From assembly GCF_037137075.1 (NCBI RefSeq), contig NZ_JBBBNV010000016.1, forward strand, positions 39,089 through 103,088: a DNA stretch of 64,000 bases, given 5' to 3'. The DNA comes from JBBBNV01 sp037137075. GTDB lineage: Bacteria; Bacillota; Bacilli; Paenibacillales; NBRC-103111. Each line of letters opens with the position of its first letter. Positions within the stretch are counted from its first letter, which is position 1. The position numbers and the translations under genes are program-made. Shown here one piece after another: positions 49,692 to 58,588 of the stretch. The notes below the pieces were generated by a model that was not told the origin of the DNA, made no database searches, and was given only the letters and a program-made list of their open reading frames with translations.

Positions 49692-50345
49692 ATGCCGGAT
49701 TATGAAACGCGAGATAAAATTATGAACGCAGCGCAGAAGATTTTTGCCGAGAAGGGGCTTCATGTCGCCAAGGTATCTGACATTGTGAAGGAAGCCGGGG
49801 TTGCGCAGGGGACGTTTTACTTATATTTCAAAAATAAAGAAGAGCTGTTTCAAGCTATCGTCGATACCAATTTTGAAGAAATGAACGGTGTCTTCGAACG
49901 TCTTCGCGGCCTGCCTGAAACGGCGTGCTCCCCGAAAATCGTGCGGGAGCATCTGTATGGAATATTTACAGAGCTGCTGCTTAATTTTTATCAGAATAAA
50001 GGCCTCCACACGATGATGCATATGCACGGCATCAATTCGGAGAAGGTCGACAACGTCTGCAACCTGTTTCATAAACGGTTGTCCAGCTTGATTAGCGCGG
50101 AGCTTCGCCGTTTCGGCTATGCGCCGGGTTATTCGGAGGAACAGATGGAGGTTGCTACCTTCGCTGTGATGGGGATGTTCCAGGAGGTCGCCTTCCAATG
50201 GTTTATCGAGCGGGGAGCGAAGGATACGGTTATACCCGGGCTGGCGGAGGTGCTGACGGATATGCTTCTTTGGCTCCTTGTCGGGGAGGAAGCCGCGCGG
50301 CTGGGAGCAGCCGGTTGCCAGAACAGCGTCGAGATGACTGATTAA
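49692..50345 (+). CDS. TetR/AcrR family transcription repressor
   Basis: A 217-residue regulator with an N-terminal TetR helix-turn-helix (about 8-55: RDKIMNAAQKIFAEKGLHVAKVSDIVKEAGVAQGTFYLYFKNKEELF). The C-terminal effector domain is unique, with a Met/His cluster (HTMMHMHGIN, about 117-126). ATG 49692 has GGAGGG 8-9 nt upstream. It is encoded between adaptor and pump, so it probably represses the operon through the palindrome at 48199-48218 until a pump substrate binds. A 160-nt gap separates it from the adaptor gene. Confidence 0.93.
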   Translation: MPDYETRDKIMNAAQKIFAEKGLHVAKVSDIVKEAGVAQGTFYLYFKNKEELFQAIVDTNFEEMNGVFERLRGLPETACSPKIVREHLYGIFTELLLNFYQNKGLHTMMHMHGINSEKVDNVCNLFHKRLSSLISAELRRFGYAPGYSEEQMEVATFAVMGMFQEVAFQWFIERGAKDTVIPGLAEVLTDMLLWLLVGEEAARLGAAGCQNSVEMTD

Positions 50346-50359
50346 ATGGGGGTGAGGGT

Positions 50360-53300
50360 GTGATTGCCAGATTACTGCGTTACCGCAAAATTACGCTGCT
50401 CTTCTTCCTGATGGCCGTCCTGGTGGGCTCCTTCAGTTTTTTGATGCTGAAACAGCGTGAAAATCCGGAAATCGCGGTTACGACCGCGATTGTCCAGACG
50501 ATTTATCCCGGCGCATCGCCGGAAAAGGTTGAACAGCTGGTAACGAAGCCGCTGGAGGAGAAAATCAAGGAAATGAACCACATCTCCGTCCTCAGTTCCA
50601 CCTCGGCGGCGAATGTTTCGATTATTACGGTGGAGCTGGAGCCCGGTGTTGATAACGAGGCGTCCTGGGATAAGCTTCGTCAGAAGGTGCAATTGGCGCA
50701 GGCTGATCTGCCTGCAGAGGCGCATCAGCCGGAGGTCAATGACGATTTGGCCAGAATCGCGGCGCAAATTATACACCTGGTGGTGGACAGCGCGGATGAT
50801 TTGGAATCGCTTCGGCCCGTTTCGGAGCAGTGGAAAAACCAGCTTCGCAACGTTTCCGGGGTCAGCAATGTAGAAGTGGTAGGGCTGCCGGAGCAGGAGA
50901 TCCGGGTCACGCTGCAAATGGATAAGCTGGAGCAGTACCAGCTGCCGTGGGGAACGGTGATGCAGGCTCTGCAGGCCGCCCACAACCGCACGCCAATCGG
51001 CAACATTAACGAGGACCGGCGGAGTGTGTACCTGCAGCTGACAGGGGAATGGGGCTCGGCGGAGGACATTTCCGAAACGATCATCTACCGGACGCCCGGA
51101 ACCGGGGAGTCTGTCAAGCTGAAGGACGTTGCGGGCGTGAAGCTGAGCGAGAAGAAGCAGGAGCAGCACGTCTATTTTGAAGGCAAGCCTGCCGTTGATA
51201 TTGTCATTAATGCGGAGAAGGGCCAAGATGTGCCGAGCCTGCAGGAGCGTATCGATGTTGAAGTGAACCAGCTCCAAGCGCAGCTGTCGCCTGATATCCA
51301 TATGGAATCCATGTTTTCCCAGCGGGAAAGTGTGAAAGAGCTGTTCTCTGAATTAAGCCGTGAATTATTAATCGGTATGATTGCGGTTGTTATCGTGTGT
51401 TCGCTTGGCCTTAATCTGGGAACGGCGCTTATTGTTTCCTTGGCGATCCCGGTCTCGATTGCAATCGGGTTTATTCCGGTCGATGCGTTAGGTATCGATT
51501 TGAACCAAATCACGGTCGTTTCGCTCGTTATTGTACTGGGGATCTTGGTGGACGACGCCATTGTCGTCAACGATAACATTGAACGAAGGCAGCAGCTGGG
51601 CGATACGCCGACGGTAGCTGCGCTGCAGGGCAGCCGTGATGTGGCGATTTCGATTACGACGGCGACAATTGCTACGGCCGCTGCATTTTTCCCATTGTTT
51701 TTCCTGAAAGGGAACATTGGCGATTTTATTCGTCCGATTCCGATTGTGATCAGCTTGACGCTGTTTTCCTCGATGATTATGTCCTTGACGGTGATTCCGA
51801 TTTTCCGCGAATGGATCGGCAACCGGAAGCTGGCAAGGCGGAACAATCATCCGGCAGCAGCCAAATCAGGCGGGACAGTCTTATCGGGGAATGGAGGCCA
51901 AGCCGAAGGGGGAGCAACGGGAGCGAAGCCGGATGCAGCGCATCAGGAGGCCGTCACTGAGCACAAATCGCCCGGGTTTCTGGGCAAGCCGCTGGAGCGC
52001 TTGGCCATTTTCTACGAGCGCCAAATTCACAAGTTTTTGGCTAGGCCGATTTTGACCGGAATTATCTCTCTGGTTATCGGCACAAGCAGCTTTGGCCTGC
52101 TTCCGCTGCTCGGGGTTCAATATTTCCCGACGGCGGATCGGGAGGAATTCCTCATTGATGTGAAGACACCGGTAGGGAGCACGTTCGCGGAGACGGACGA
52201 TGCCGTGCTGAGCATTGCCGCTTGGGTCCGGGATCAGCCCGGAGTCAAATCCGTATCGGCCTATGCAGGACGGACTGCGCCGAAATTTTATTACACAGAG
52301 AACGAAACGACCGGCATTCGGACAGGGCAAGTGTTCGTGCATATCGATAAAAAGCAGGTCCGCTCCGGCGAGCTGGTGAAGCCGTGGAGACAGCAGCTGC
52401 AGGCGATGTACCCGGATCTGGAAATTAATCCGCGTGAGCTGGAGCAGGGACCTCCGGTCGGGGCGCCGATTGCAATCCGGATCTCGGGGCCGGATCTAAC
52501 GGTGCTGCGGGAGCTGTCCGAGCAGCTGCAGGGAACTTTGTCGGCAATTCCGGGCGCGGTCAACGTAACCGATGATATCGGTATCGACATGTATACCGTG
52601 GATTTGGAGCTGGATCGCGATAAAGCGAACTATTACGGCGTGCTGGAGAGTGACTTGTCCGCTACTGTCAGGCTTGCGACAGAGGGTGTGACCGCCAGTG
52701 AATTCCAGCTGGACGATAAATTAATTGATGTCACTCTGTACAGTGTATCGGAAAGCGATATGATGCAGCAGGCGCTGGACCGGCTCACTGTTCCGTCGCA
52801 GACGGGCAAGCTGTATCCGCTTAGCGAATTTGCGACACTGGAGCCGAACCGGATGATTAATTCCATCTCGCACCGCAATTTGATGCGTACGGTTACGGTA
52901 CGCAGTTACACGGAGGACCGGCTGCCGGATGACATTGTGAAGGAGCTGAATCAGCAAGTATCGGGCTGGCAGCTTCCGGCAGGCTATACGATGGAGTTTG
53001 GCGGAGAAAACGAAGAACGCAACGACGCGTTTATTGCAATCGGCCAGCTGTCGATTATCGTCATGCTGCTCATCTATACCATTATTGCGATGCAGTTTTA
53101 TTCGTTATCGATTCCGATTCTGGTGCTGTCGACGGTGTATTTGGCGGCAGGCGGCGCCTTGATTGGCCTATACGTGACAGGGGCGCCAATCGGATTTATG
53201 GCCTTGATGGGCATGGTCAGTCTGGCGGGCATCGTGGTCCGCAACGGTATTGTGCTTGTCGAATTTATCGAACAGGCCCGCGAGCACGGCTTGCCGCTGC

Positions 53301-53593
53301 ATGAAGCGATCGCCCAGGCGGGACGGGCAAGGCTCAGGCCGATTTTGCTCACCTCGGCGACAGCGGTGTCCGGCTTGACGCCGATGGCTATTATGGGCGG
53401 GAGCCTGTGGCGGCCGATGGCGGTTACGATTATTTTCGGCCTGATTTATTCGACTGTGCTTACACTTATCGTTGTTCCGTCGCTCTATGCGAAGCTTGCC
53501 CAGTGGCGTGATCAGCGCGCCAGCCGCAAGGGCGGGCATGCTGCAGGCCATGGGTCTGCTCATAGTCCGGGCACGGCCAATCTTGAGATGTGA
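50360..53593 (+). CDS. RND family efflux transporter (SwrC/AcrB-like)
   Basis: A 1077-residue RND pump with 12 transmembrane helices in two halves and two large extracellular loops. The helix-4 proton-relay region LGILVDDAIVVNDNIERR carries the two Asp residues. The N-terminus is short and cytosolic (IARLLRYRKITLLFFLMAVLVGSF). Near residues 490-540 a Gly/Ala-rich insertion (KSGGTVLSGNGGQAEGGATGAK) is longer than in typical pumps. Bacillus SwrC (1065 residues) exports surfactin and similar compounds. The start is GTG 50360 behind GGGGGTGAG. The C-terminal tail is basic and His/Gly-rich. Confidence 0.95.
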   Translation: MIARLLRYRKITLLFFLMAVLVGSFSFLMLKQRENPEIAVTTAIVQTIYPGASPEKVEQLVTKPLEEKIKEMNHISVLSSTSAANVSIITVELEPGVDNEASWDKLRQKVQLAQADLPAEAHQPEVNDDLARIAAQIIHLVVDSADDLESLRPVSEQWKNQLRNVSGVSNVEVVGLPEQEIRVTLQMDKLEQYQLPWGTVMQALQAAHNRTPIGNINEDRRSVYLQLTGEWGSAEDISETIIYRTPGTGESVKLKDVAGVKLSEKKQEQHVYFEGKPAVDIVINAEKGQDVPSLQERIDVEVNQLQAQLSPDIHMESMFSQRESVKELFSELSRELLIGMIAVVIVCSLGLNLGTALIVSLAIPVSIAIGFIPVDALGIDLNQITVVSLVIVLGILVDDAIVVNDNIERRQQLGDTPTVAALQGSRDVAISITTATIATAAAFFPLFFLKGNIGDFIRPIPIVISLTLFSSMIMSLTVIPIFREWIGNRKLARRNNHPAAAKSGGTVLSGNGGQAEGGATGAKPDAAHQEAVTEHKSPGFLGKPLERLAIFYERQIHKFLARPILTGIISLVIGTSSFGLLPLLGVQYFPTADREEFLIDVKTPVGSTFAETDDAVLSIAAWVRDQPGVKSVSAYAGRTAPKFYYTENETTGIRTGQVFVHIDKKQVRSGELVKPWRQQLQAMYPDLEINPRELEQGPPVGAPIAIRISGPDLTVLRELSEQLQGTLSAIPGAVNVTDDIGIDMYTVDLELDRDKANYYGVLESDLSATVRLATEGVTASEFQLDDKLIDVTLYSVSESDMMQQALDRLTVPSQTGKLYPLSEFATLEPNRMINSISHRNLMRTVTVRSYTEDRLPDDIVKELNQQVSGWQLPAGYTMEFGGENEERNDAFIAIGQLSIIVMLLIYTIIAMQFYSLSIPILVLSTVYLAAGGALIGLYVTGAPIGFMALMGMVSLAGIVVRNGIVLVEFIEQAREHGLPLHEAIAQAGRARLRPILLTSATAVSGLTPMAIMGGSLWRPMAVTIIFGLIYSTVLTLIVVPSLYAKLAQWRDQRASRKGGHAAGHGSAHSPGTANLEM

Positions 53594-54023
53594 TTCGGCT
53601 TGAGGGGGCTGTTCTTGGCGCTTTGTTTGCAACAAGGCGGCTTGCCCGAGGAAGCTGATTGTCCGATGCTCGGCGCCTGAAGGTTAAGGTGACAACAAGC
53701 GCAGCACGGGTTCACGACGCTCGGCAAATCTGCACGGCGCGCAGCTTCCGGCGCGTGGTGTTTTACTGCATGACGGCGGTCGGTCGACCGCTGTCATTCG
53801 GCGAAATCCCGCCGCGCTGGAAGCTGAATGCGGTGCGGCGGTTGTTTGTGCCGGAATATATGAACAGCTTGCTGGTTTTTCTCTAATTAATGAGCACGGG
53901 TACGTCTGTGCACAGGTACGTCCTTTATTTTCAACGTTTTCTCGGCTGTGTCTGCTTGAAGCAATCGCTTCTGGAATTGCTTGCAGTTCGCTATTATTGT
54001 CGTATTCCATTTCTTGGCACTTC

Positions 54024-54050
54024 AACCCCCGGTCCGCCGGGGTTTTTCTT
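54024..54050 (+). terminator. Intrinsic terminator upstream of yqeG
   Basis: AACCCCCGG and CCGGGGTT form a near-perfect stem closing on TCCG and followed by TTTTCTTTTG. Confidence 0.9.
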
Positions 54051-54080
54051 TTGCAAGAGAAAGCCAAGGTATGGTATAGT
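54051..54080 (+). promoter_or_regulatory. Promoter of the yqeG operon
   Basis: TTGCAA (54051-54056) and TATAGT (54075-54080) are 18 nt apart, with an extended TGG before the -10. It begins at the last base of the preceding terminator. Confidence 0.75.
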
Positions 54081-54116
54081 TTGTGCTATATGTCTAATGT
54101 CCGGGGGGAGCAGTGC

Positions 54117-54629
54117 GTGCTAGGCAAGCTGATTCCGCAGCTGCGGGTAAGTACCATTTATGAAATTGATACGGATATGCTCAAGAGGCAGGGAATCCGC
54201 GGGATTATTACGGATTTGGACAATACCCTTGTCGGAGCCAAGCGCCCGGATGCGACGCCGGAGCTGCTGGAATGGCTGAAGCGGCTCAAGGCCGAAGGCT
54301 TCCAGGTTGTTATCGTTTCCAATAACAGGCATTTGCGGGTGGCGCGGTTCTCGGAGCCGATAGGAATTCCGTTTATTTATAGCGCGCGCAAGCCGTTTGG
54401 ACGGGCATTCCGCCAGGCGATGGGGCAGATGGGGCTGACCAGCAAGCAGACGGTGGTAATCGGGGATCAAATGCTGACCGATGTGCTTGGCGGCAACCGT
54501 ATGGGCCTGTATACGATTATGGTGGACCCGATTGCGATGGCGGACGAAGGATTTTTTACAAGAATCAACCGCCGTATTGAAAAGGTGGCCACCCGTTTGA
54601 TGAAGACCGGCAACAAGAAACGTATTTAA
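54117..54629 (+). CDS. yqeG: YqeG family HAD-IIIA phosphatase
   Basis: A 170-residue HAD hydrolase with motif I ITDLDNTLVGAK (DxDxT, about 30-41), motif II VVSNN near 63, a basic ARKPFGRAFRQA region with the motif III Lys, and motif IV GDQMLTDVLGGN. Related proteins include mitochondrial phosphatidylglycerophosphatase. The start is GTG 54117 with GGGGGGAG 6 nt upstream, which outranks upstream in-frame starts that would lie before the promoter. It is the first gene of the conserved yqe block. Confidence 0.92.
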   Translation: MLGKLIPQLRVSTIYEIDTDMLKRQGIRGIITDLDNTLVGAKRPDATPELLEWLKRLKAEGFQVVIVSNNRHLRVARFSEPIGIPFIYSARKPFGRAFRQAMGQMGLTSKQTVVIGDQMLTDVLGGNRMGLYTIMVDPIAMADEGFFTRINRRIEKVATRLMKTGNKKRI

Positions 54630-54643
54630 CCAGGGAGGAACTT

Positions 54644-55768
54644 ATGTCCGACACGCAACATGCGATTCCGAAGCAATGCGCCGGCTGCGGCGTGAAGCTG
54701 CAAACCGAGCGCCAGAAAGAACCGGGCTATACGCCGGCTGCTGCGCTGTCCAGAACTCCGGTTGTCTGCCAGCGCTGTTTTCGGATTAAACATTATAATG
54801 AAGCCATTGGCACAACATTGAATCAGGACGATTTCCTCAAGATTGTGGGCGGTATTGCGGCTGAGGAAGCGCTTGTCGTCAATATTGTGGATTTGTTCGA
54901 TTTCGAAGGAAGCTTAATCGGCGGATTGCACCGGTTTGTAGGCAATAACCCGGTTATTCTCGTCGTGAACAAAGTGGATTTGGTGCCCAAAAGCATTAAC
55001 CCGAACCGGATTATTAACTGGGTGCAGCGCCAAGCCAAAGAAAACGGACTTCAAACCGTCGATATCGTGCTTTGCAGCGCCAAGAAAAACATCGGCTTTG
55101 AGCGGGTGATTGAATCGATTCAGCGGCATCGGGCCGGCAGAAATGTAGTGGTGGTTGGGGCCACGAATGTCGGCAAATCCACGCTTATTAACCGGCTCAT
55201 TCGTGACTACAGCGATTTGGACGCCGAGCTTACGACGTCGCCGTATCCCGGCACGACCCTTGATGTAGTGCGGATTCCGCTTGATGACGGCAAGGCGATT
55301 ATTGATACGCCCGGACTTGTTTATACGCACCGGCTGACGGAGCTGGTGGAGAAGAAGGATTTGGGCGTCATTATGCCGGATAAGGAAATCAAGCCGATGG
55401 TGTATCAGCTGAACAGCGGACAGACGCTGTTTTTCGGCGGGCTTGCCCGGATGGACTTTGTGCGCGGGGAGCATCAATCCTTTACCTGCTATGTGGCCAA
55501 TTCGCTCGGAATTCACCGGACGAAGCTGGAGCGGGCGGATGAGCTGTACGCTAACCACCAAGGCGAAATGCTGTCGCCCCCGGACAAGGAAGGGCTGGAG
55601 AAGCTGCCGCCGCTGTCCAAGCAGGCGGTACGTATTCCGCGCGGCGGACAGCAGGATGTGCTTATTTCCGGGATTGGCTGGATTAAGGTCAATAGCGACG
55701 CAGGGTGCGAATTGAACATTTATGTGCCGAAGGGTGTCAAGGTGGCGATACGCCCATCGTTAATATAG
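54644..55768 (+). CDS. yqeH: Ribosome assembly GTPase YqeH
   Basis: A 374-residue GTPase with circularly permuted motifs: G4 NKVD (near 108-111), G5 CSAKK, then G1 GATNVGKST (about 175-183), G2 near TTSPYPGTT and G3 DTPG. An N-terminal zinc-binding region carries CAGCG and CQRC (about 12-45). YqeH is needed for small-subunit (30S) maturation in Bacillus. AGGGAGG precedes ATG 54644. It is second in the yqe operon. Confidence 0.96.
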   Translation: MSDTQHAIPKQCAGCGVKLQTERQKEPGYTPAAALSRTPVVCQRCFRIKHYNEAIGTTLNQDDFLKIVGGIAAEEALVVNIVDLFDFEGSLIGGLHRFVGNNPVILVVNKVDLVPKSINPNRIINWVQRQAKENGLQTVDIVLCSAKKNIGFERVIESIQRHRAGRNVVVVGATNVGKSTLINRLIRDYSDLDAELTTSPYPGTTLDVVRIPLDDGKAIIDTPGLVYTHRLTELVEKKDLGVIMPDKEIKPMVYQLNSGQTLFFGGLARMDFVRGEHQSFTCYVANSLGIHRTKLERADELYANHQGEMLSPPDKEGLEKLPPLSKQAVRIPRGGQQDVLISGIGWIKVNSDAGCELNIYVPKGVKVAIRPSLI

Positions 55769-55783
55769 GGAGGCAGCTACATC

Positions 55784-56653
55784 ATGGCGGGGAAAAATTC
55801 GGTTCCGATCAACACGGAGACGGTGCTTTACGGCGTATTCGGCGATCCGGTGCGGCAGTCCAAATCGCCGCTGATGCTCAACCGGGCCTTTCAGGAAACG
55901 GGAGTCAATGCGGCGTATGCCGCTTTTCATATTACGCCGGGCACACTCCGGGCGGCAGTAGAAGGGATTCGGGCGCTCGGCTTCCGCGGGGTCAATGTCA
56001 CGATACCGCATAAGCTGGAAGTGATGCAGTATTTGGACGAAATTCATGAGGATGCCCGGGTCATCGGCGCCGTGAATACAATTGTCAACGAGAACGGGCG
56101 GCTTACCGGCTATAATACGGACGGAATCGGATATGTGCGTTCCTTGAAGGAGGAAACCGGGATTCAGCTTGCCGGCAAGCGGGTGCTCATTGTCGGTGCC
56201 GGCGGAGCGTCTCGGGGCGTAACCTACGCGCTTGCTAAAGAAGGTCCCGCACAGATTTGGATTGCCAACCGGACCGTTGATAAAGCCCAGGCGCTGGCGG
56301 CGGACTTGGCCGGACTGACGCAAACGACGGGCATGGGATTGGATCAAATAACCGATATTAAGCATGAGGTGGATCTGGTGGTCAATCTCACCAGTCAGGG
56401 CATGCATCCGAATGTAGCTGGTGTTCCGCTCGATACGTCGTGGTTCCGGCCGGGGCTCGTCGTCAGCGATACGGTATATAATCCGCTCCTTACCCGCATG
56501 CTGAGGGAAGCGAAGGAAGCAGGAGCAACCATTCATCCCGGGCTGGGCATGTTTATATATCAGGGCGCGTTTGCATTTGAATATTGGACAGGAATCCCTG
56601 CTCCGGTGTCCGCCATGCGAGAAGTGGTGGAAGCCGCGCTTGCGGGCGCCTAA
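55784..56653 (+). CDS. aroE: Shikimate dehydrogenase
   Basis: A 289-residue NADP-dependent enzyme that reduces 3-dehydroshikimate to shikimate. Signatures are GDPVRQSKSPLMLNRAFQ (substrate site, about 16-33), GVNVTIPHK with the catalytic Lys (about 70-78), and NTD/GAVNTIV. The dinucleotide-binding GAGGASRGVTYAL follows (about 141-153), then NRTVDKA for NADP preference. A C-terminal YNPLLTRM and GLGMFIYQGAFAFE complete it. GGAGG precedes ATG 55784. Third gene of the operon, 15 nt after yqeH. Confidence 0.96.
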   Translation: MAGKNSVPINTETVLYGVFGDPVRQSKSPLMLNRAFQETGVNAAYAAFHITPGTLRAAVEGIRALGFRGVNVTIPHKLEVMQYLDEIHEDARVIGAVNTIVNENGRLTGYNTDGIGYVRSLKEETGIQLAGKRVLIVGAGGASRGVTYALAKEGPAQIWIANRTVDKAQALAADLAGLTQTTGMGLDQITDIKHEVDLVVNLTSQGMHPNVAGVPLDTSWFRPGLVVSDTVYNPLLTRMLREAKEAGATIHPGLGMFIYQGAFAFEYWTGIPAPVSAMREVVEAALAGA

Positions 56654-56707
56654 AGCGGCCTGAGCGAACAGCTTTGAAATTATAGGAATAGAATAGAGGT
56701 ATATGGA

Positions 56708-56998
56708 ATGTTAACGGGGAAACAAAAACGGTTTTTACGGGCTGAAGCGCATCATCTGAAGCCGATTTTTCAAGTCGGCAAGGGCGGTGTAAATGACCAG
56801 CTCATTCGTCACATCGAAGAAGCAATCGAAGTCCGGGAGCTTATGAAGGTCTCCATTCTGGATACCTGCGCCGAGGACCGCCATGAGGTGGCGGAGGCAT
56901 TGGCCGAGGGCGCGCGGGCTGAAATTGTGCAGGTTATCGGCCGGACCATTATTTTATACAAAGAGTCGCGCGACAACAAACAAATCGTGCTGCCGTAG
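56708..56998 (+). CDS. yhbY: YhbY/CRS1-YhbY RNA-binding protein (YqeI)
   Basis: A 96-residue single CRM domain: LTGKQKRFLRAEAHHLKPIFQVGKGGVND (the GKGG-type loop, residues about 26-29) and a mixed alpha/beta core ending RTIILYK. YhbY binds pre-50S ribosomal particles. The length equals the usual family size. GAGGT lies 8 nt before ATG 56708. It lies 54 nt after aroE and 20 nt before nadD. Confidence 0.94.
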   Translation: MLTGKQKRFLRAEAHHLKPIFQVGKGGVNDQLIRHIEEAIEVRELMKVSILDTCAEDRHEVAEALAEGARAEIVQVIGRTIILYKESRDNKQIVLP

Positions 56999-57018
56999 CC
57001 GAAGGGTGGGAGCGGAGA

Positions 57019-57606
57019 ATGAAGGTCGGCATTATGGGCGGCACGTTCGATCCGATTCACACCGGTCATCTGCTGGCGGCGGAGTGGGCGCGGGAGGAAG
57101 CCGGTCTGGAAGAGGTATGGTTTATGCCGGCCGGCGTTCCGCCCCATAAGCCGAACGCCCCCAAGGCGTCGGCTGACGAGCGGCTGGCGCTGGTGCAAGC
57201 GGCAATCGCCGGTCATGACAGCTTCCGGATTTGCGGCATCGAGCTGGAGCGGGAGGGCCCTTCCTATACAGCGGATACGATGGAGGAGCTGGTTCAGCGG
57301 CATCCGGGTGTACAATTCTCCTATATCATCGGTGCGGATATGGTACAGTTTCTGCCTCATTGGAACCGGATCGAGCGGCTCGCGGAGCTGATTACCTTTG
57401 TGGGCCTGCAGCGTCCGGGGTATCCGCTGGAACTGGAGGAGCTGCCGGAGGCAATAGGCCGGCGGGTTCAGCTCGTTCCGTTTATTGGACTGGAGCTGTC
57501 CTCTACCGAAATCCGGCGTCGTCTGGCCTCGGGCCGCTCTGTGCGGTATATGGTGCCTGAGCCGGTGTACACGTTAATCAGGGAGAAGGGTTTATATGGA
57601 TCGTAA
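57019..57606 (+). CDS. nadD: Nicotinate-nucleotide adenylyltransferase
   Basis: A 195-residue nucleotidyltransferase making deamido-NAD from nicotinate mononucleotide and ATP. Signatures are the T/HxGH site GGTFDPIHTGHLLAA (about 6-20), PAGVPPHKPN with the Lys (about 38-47), IIGADMVQFLPHWNRIE and the C-terminal ISSTEIR-type LSSTEIRRRL. GGGAGCGGAGA precedes ATG 57019. It overlaps yqeK by 11 nt. Confidence 0.96.
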   Translation: MKVGIMGGTFDPIHTGHLLAAEWAREEAGLEEVWFMPAGVPPHKPNAPKASADERLALVQAAIAGHDSFRICGIELEREGPSYTADTMEELVQRHPGVQFSYIIGADMVQFLPHWNRIERLAELITFVGLQRPGYPLELEELPEAIGRRVQLVPFIGLELSSTEIRRRLASGRSVRYMVPEPVYTLIREKGLYGS

Positions 57607-58171
57607 CGAGCTGATGCGCCTGACACGGGAGCAGATGCCGGAGCGCCGCTGGACACATACGGTCGGTGTAATGGAAACCGCTGTTGTCCTGGCCGAACGT
57701 TTCGGCGGGGATACGGAGAAAGCGGATTTGGCTGCGCTTCTTCATGATTATTGCAAGTTTTGGCCTATGGAGCGGCAAATCCGGACAGCCGTTGAGAGCG
57801 GGATTGCCGGGGATATGCTGGATTATGATCCGCAGCTGCTTCACGCGCCGCTGGGGGCATGGATTGCGGAGCATGAGCTCGGCGTTGGAGATACAGCGGT
57901 TTTGGCTGCGATTCGTTACCACACCTCGGGCCGGATCGGGATGACGCAGCTGGATAAAATCATTTGCCTGGCGGACTATATGGAGCCTGGGCGCGATTTT
58001 CCCGGGGTTGACCTGATCCGCAAGCTGGCCGAGACGAGTCTGGAACAGGCTTTGGTAGCTGGCTTCGATTCCACCATTTTGTTTTTGCTGCAAAAAGGAA
58101 AAAAGGTATATCCGCTCACATTACTGGCGCGCAATCATTTGCTGGATGAGCTGAAGGCGTCGCGCGGGTAA
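57596..58171 (+). CDS. yqeK: YqeK HD-domain phosphohydrolase
   Basis: A 191-residue HD protein with H21 in RRWTHTVGVMETA, the HD pair in ALLHDYCKFW (about 48-57), HAPLGAWIAE and RYHTSGRIGM with later ligand His/Asp. YqeK hydrolyses diadenosine tetraphosphate symmetrically in Bacillota. It overlaps nadD by 11 nt with GAGAAGGG upstream, so it is translationally coupled. Length is normal. Confidence 0.93.
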   Translation: MDRNELMRLTREQMPERRWTHTVGVMETAVVLAERFGGDTEKADLAALLHDYCKFWPMERQIRTAVESGIAGDMLDYDPQLLHAPLGAWIAEHELGVGDTAVLAAIRYHTSGRIGMTQLDKIICLADYMEPGRDFPGVDLIRKLAETSLEQALVAGFDSTILFLLQKGKKVYPLTLLARNHLLDELKASRG

Positions 58172-58243
58172 CTCTATAGGGAAGATAGAACCTGGCTTTA
58201 CTTAACCATTGCGGTTTCGACCGCCATATTCAGGAGGGATTGG

Positions 58244-58588
58244 ATGATTCAATCAGACGTATTGGTGAAGGCGGTTGTGAAGGCTGCCGATGATAAAAAA
58301 GCGCAAAATGTAATGGCTCTGGGGCTGCATGGAATTTCTCCGCTGGCGGACTATTTCGTCATTTGCCACGGGAACTCGGATGTACAGGTGCAGGCGATTG
58401 CGACGGAAATCCGCAAACAGGCCGATTTGCTCGGCGTTCAGGTTAAGGGGACGGAGGGCTTTGATACCGCCCGCTGGGTGCTGGTTGACCTTGGTGATGT
58501 GGTTGTCCATGTATTCCACCGTGAGGATCGTGAATATTACAATATCGAGCGGCTGTGGTCAGACGCGAAAGTGGTGGAATTCGCATGA
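58244..58588 (+). CDS. rsfS: Ribosomal silencing factor RsfS
   Basis: A 114-residue RsfS/Iojap protein with the family signatures ISPLADYFVICHGNSDVQVQAIA (about 32-54), GTEGFDTARWVLVDLGDVVVHVFH and REYYNIERLWSDA. It binds uL14 and blocks subunit joining in starvation. AGGAGGG precedes ATG 58244. Its stop overlaps the start of the next gene (ATGA). Formerly yqeL. Confidence 0.96.
   Translation: MIQSDVLVKAVVKAADDKKAQNVMALGLHGISPLADYFVICHGNSDVQVQAIATEIRKQADLLGVQVKGTEGFDTARWVLVDLGDVVVHVFHREDREYYNIERLWSDAKVVEFA

Larger units (their letters stand above)
53594..54116. other. Interval between the RND gene and yqeG
   Basis: About 520 nt without a convincing gene. A 75-codon TTG frame (53659-53886) lacks a ribosome site and recognisable sequence. 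The direct repeat GGTACGTC occurs at 53898 and 53916, and the palindrome CGGTCGACCG lies near 53784. A strong terminator at 54024 implies a plus-strand transcript reaching this point, probably from the RND operon. Confidence 0.5.

Noticed and set aside
53659..53886. 75-codon frame after the RND gene
   Set aside because: No ribosome site, no recognisable protein and Arg-rich composition typical of non-coding GC-rich DNA.
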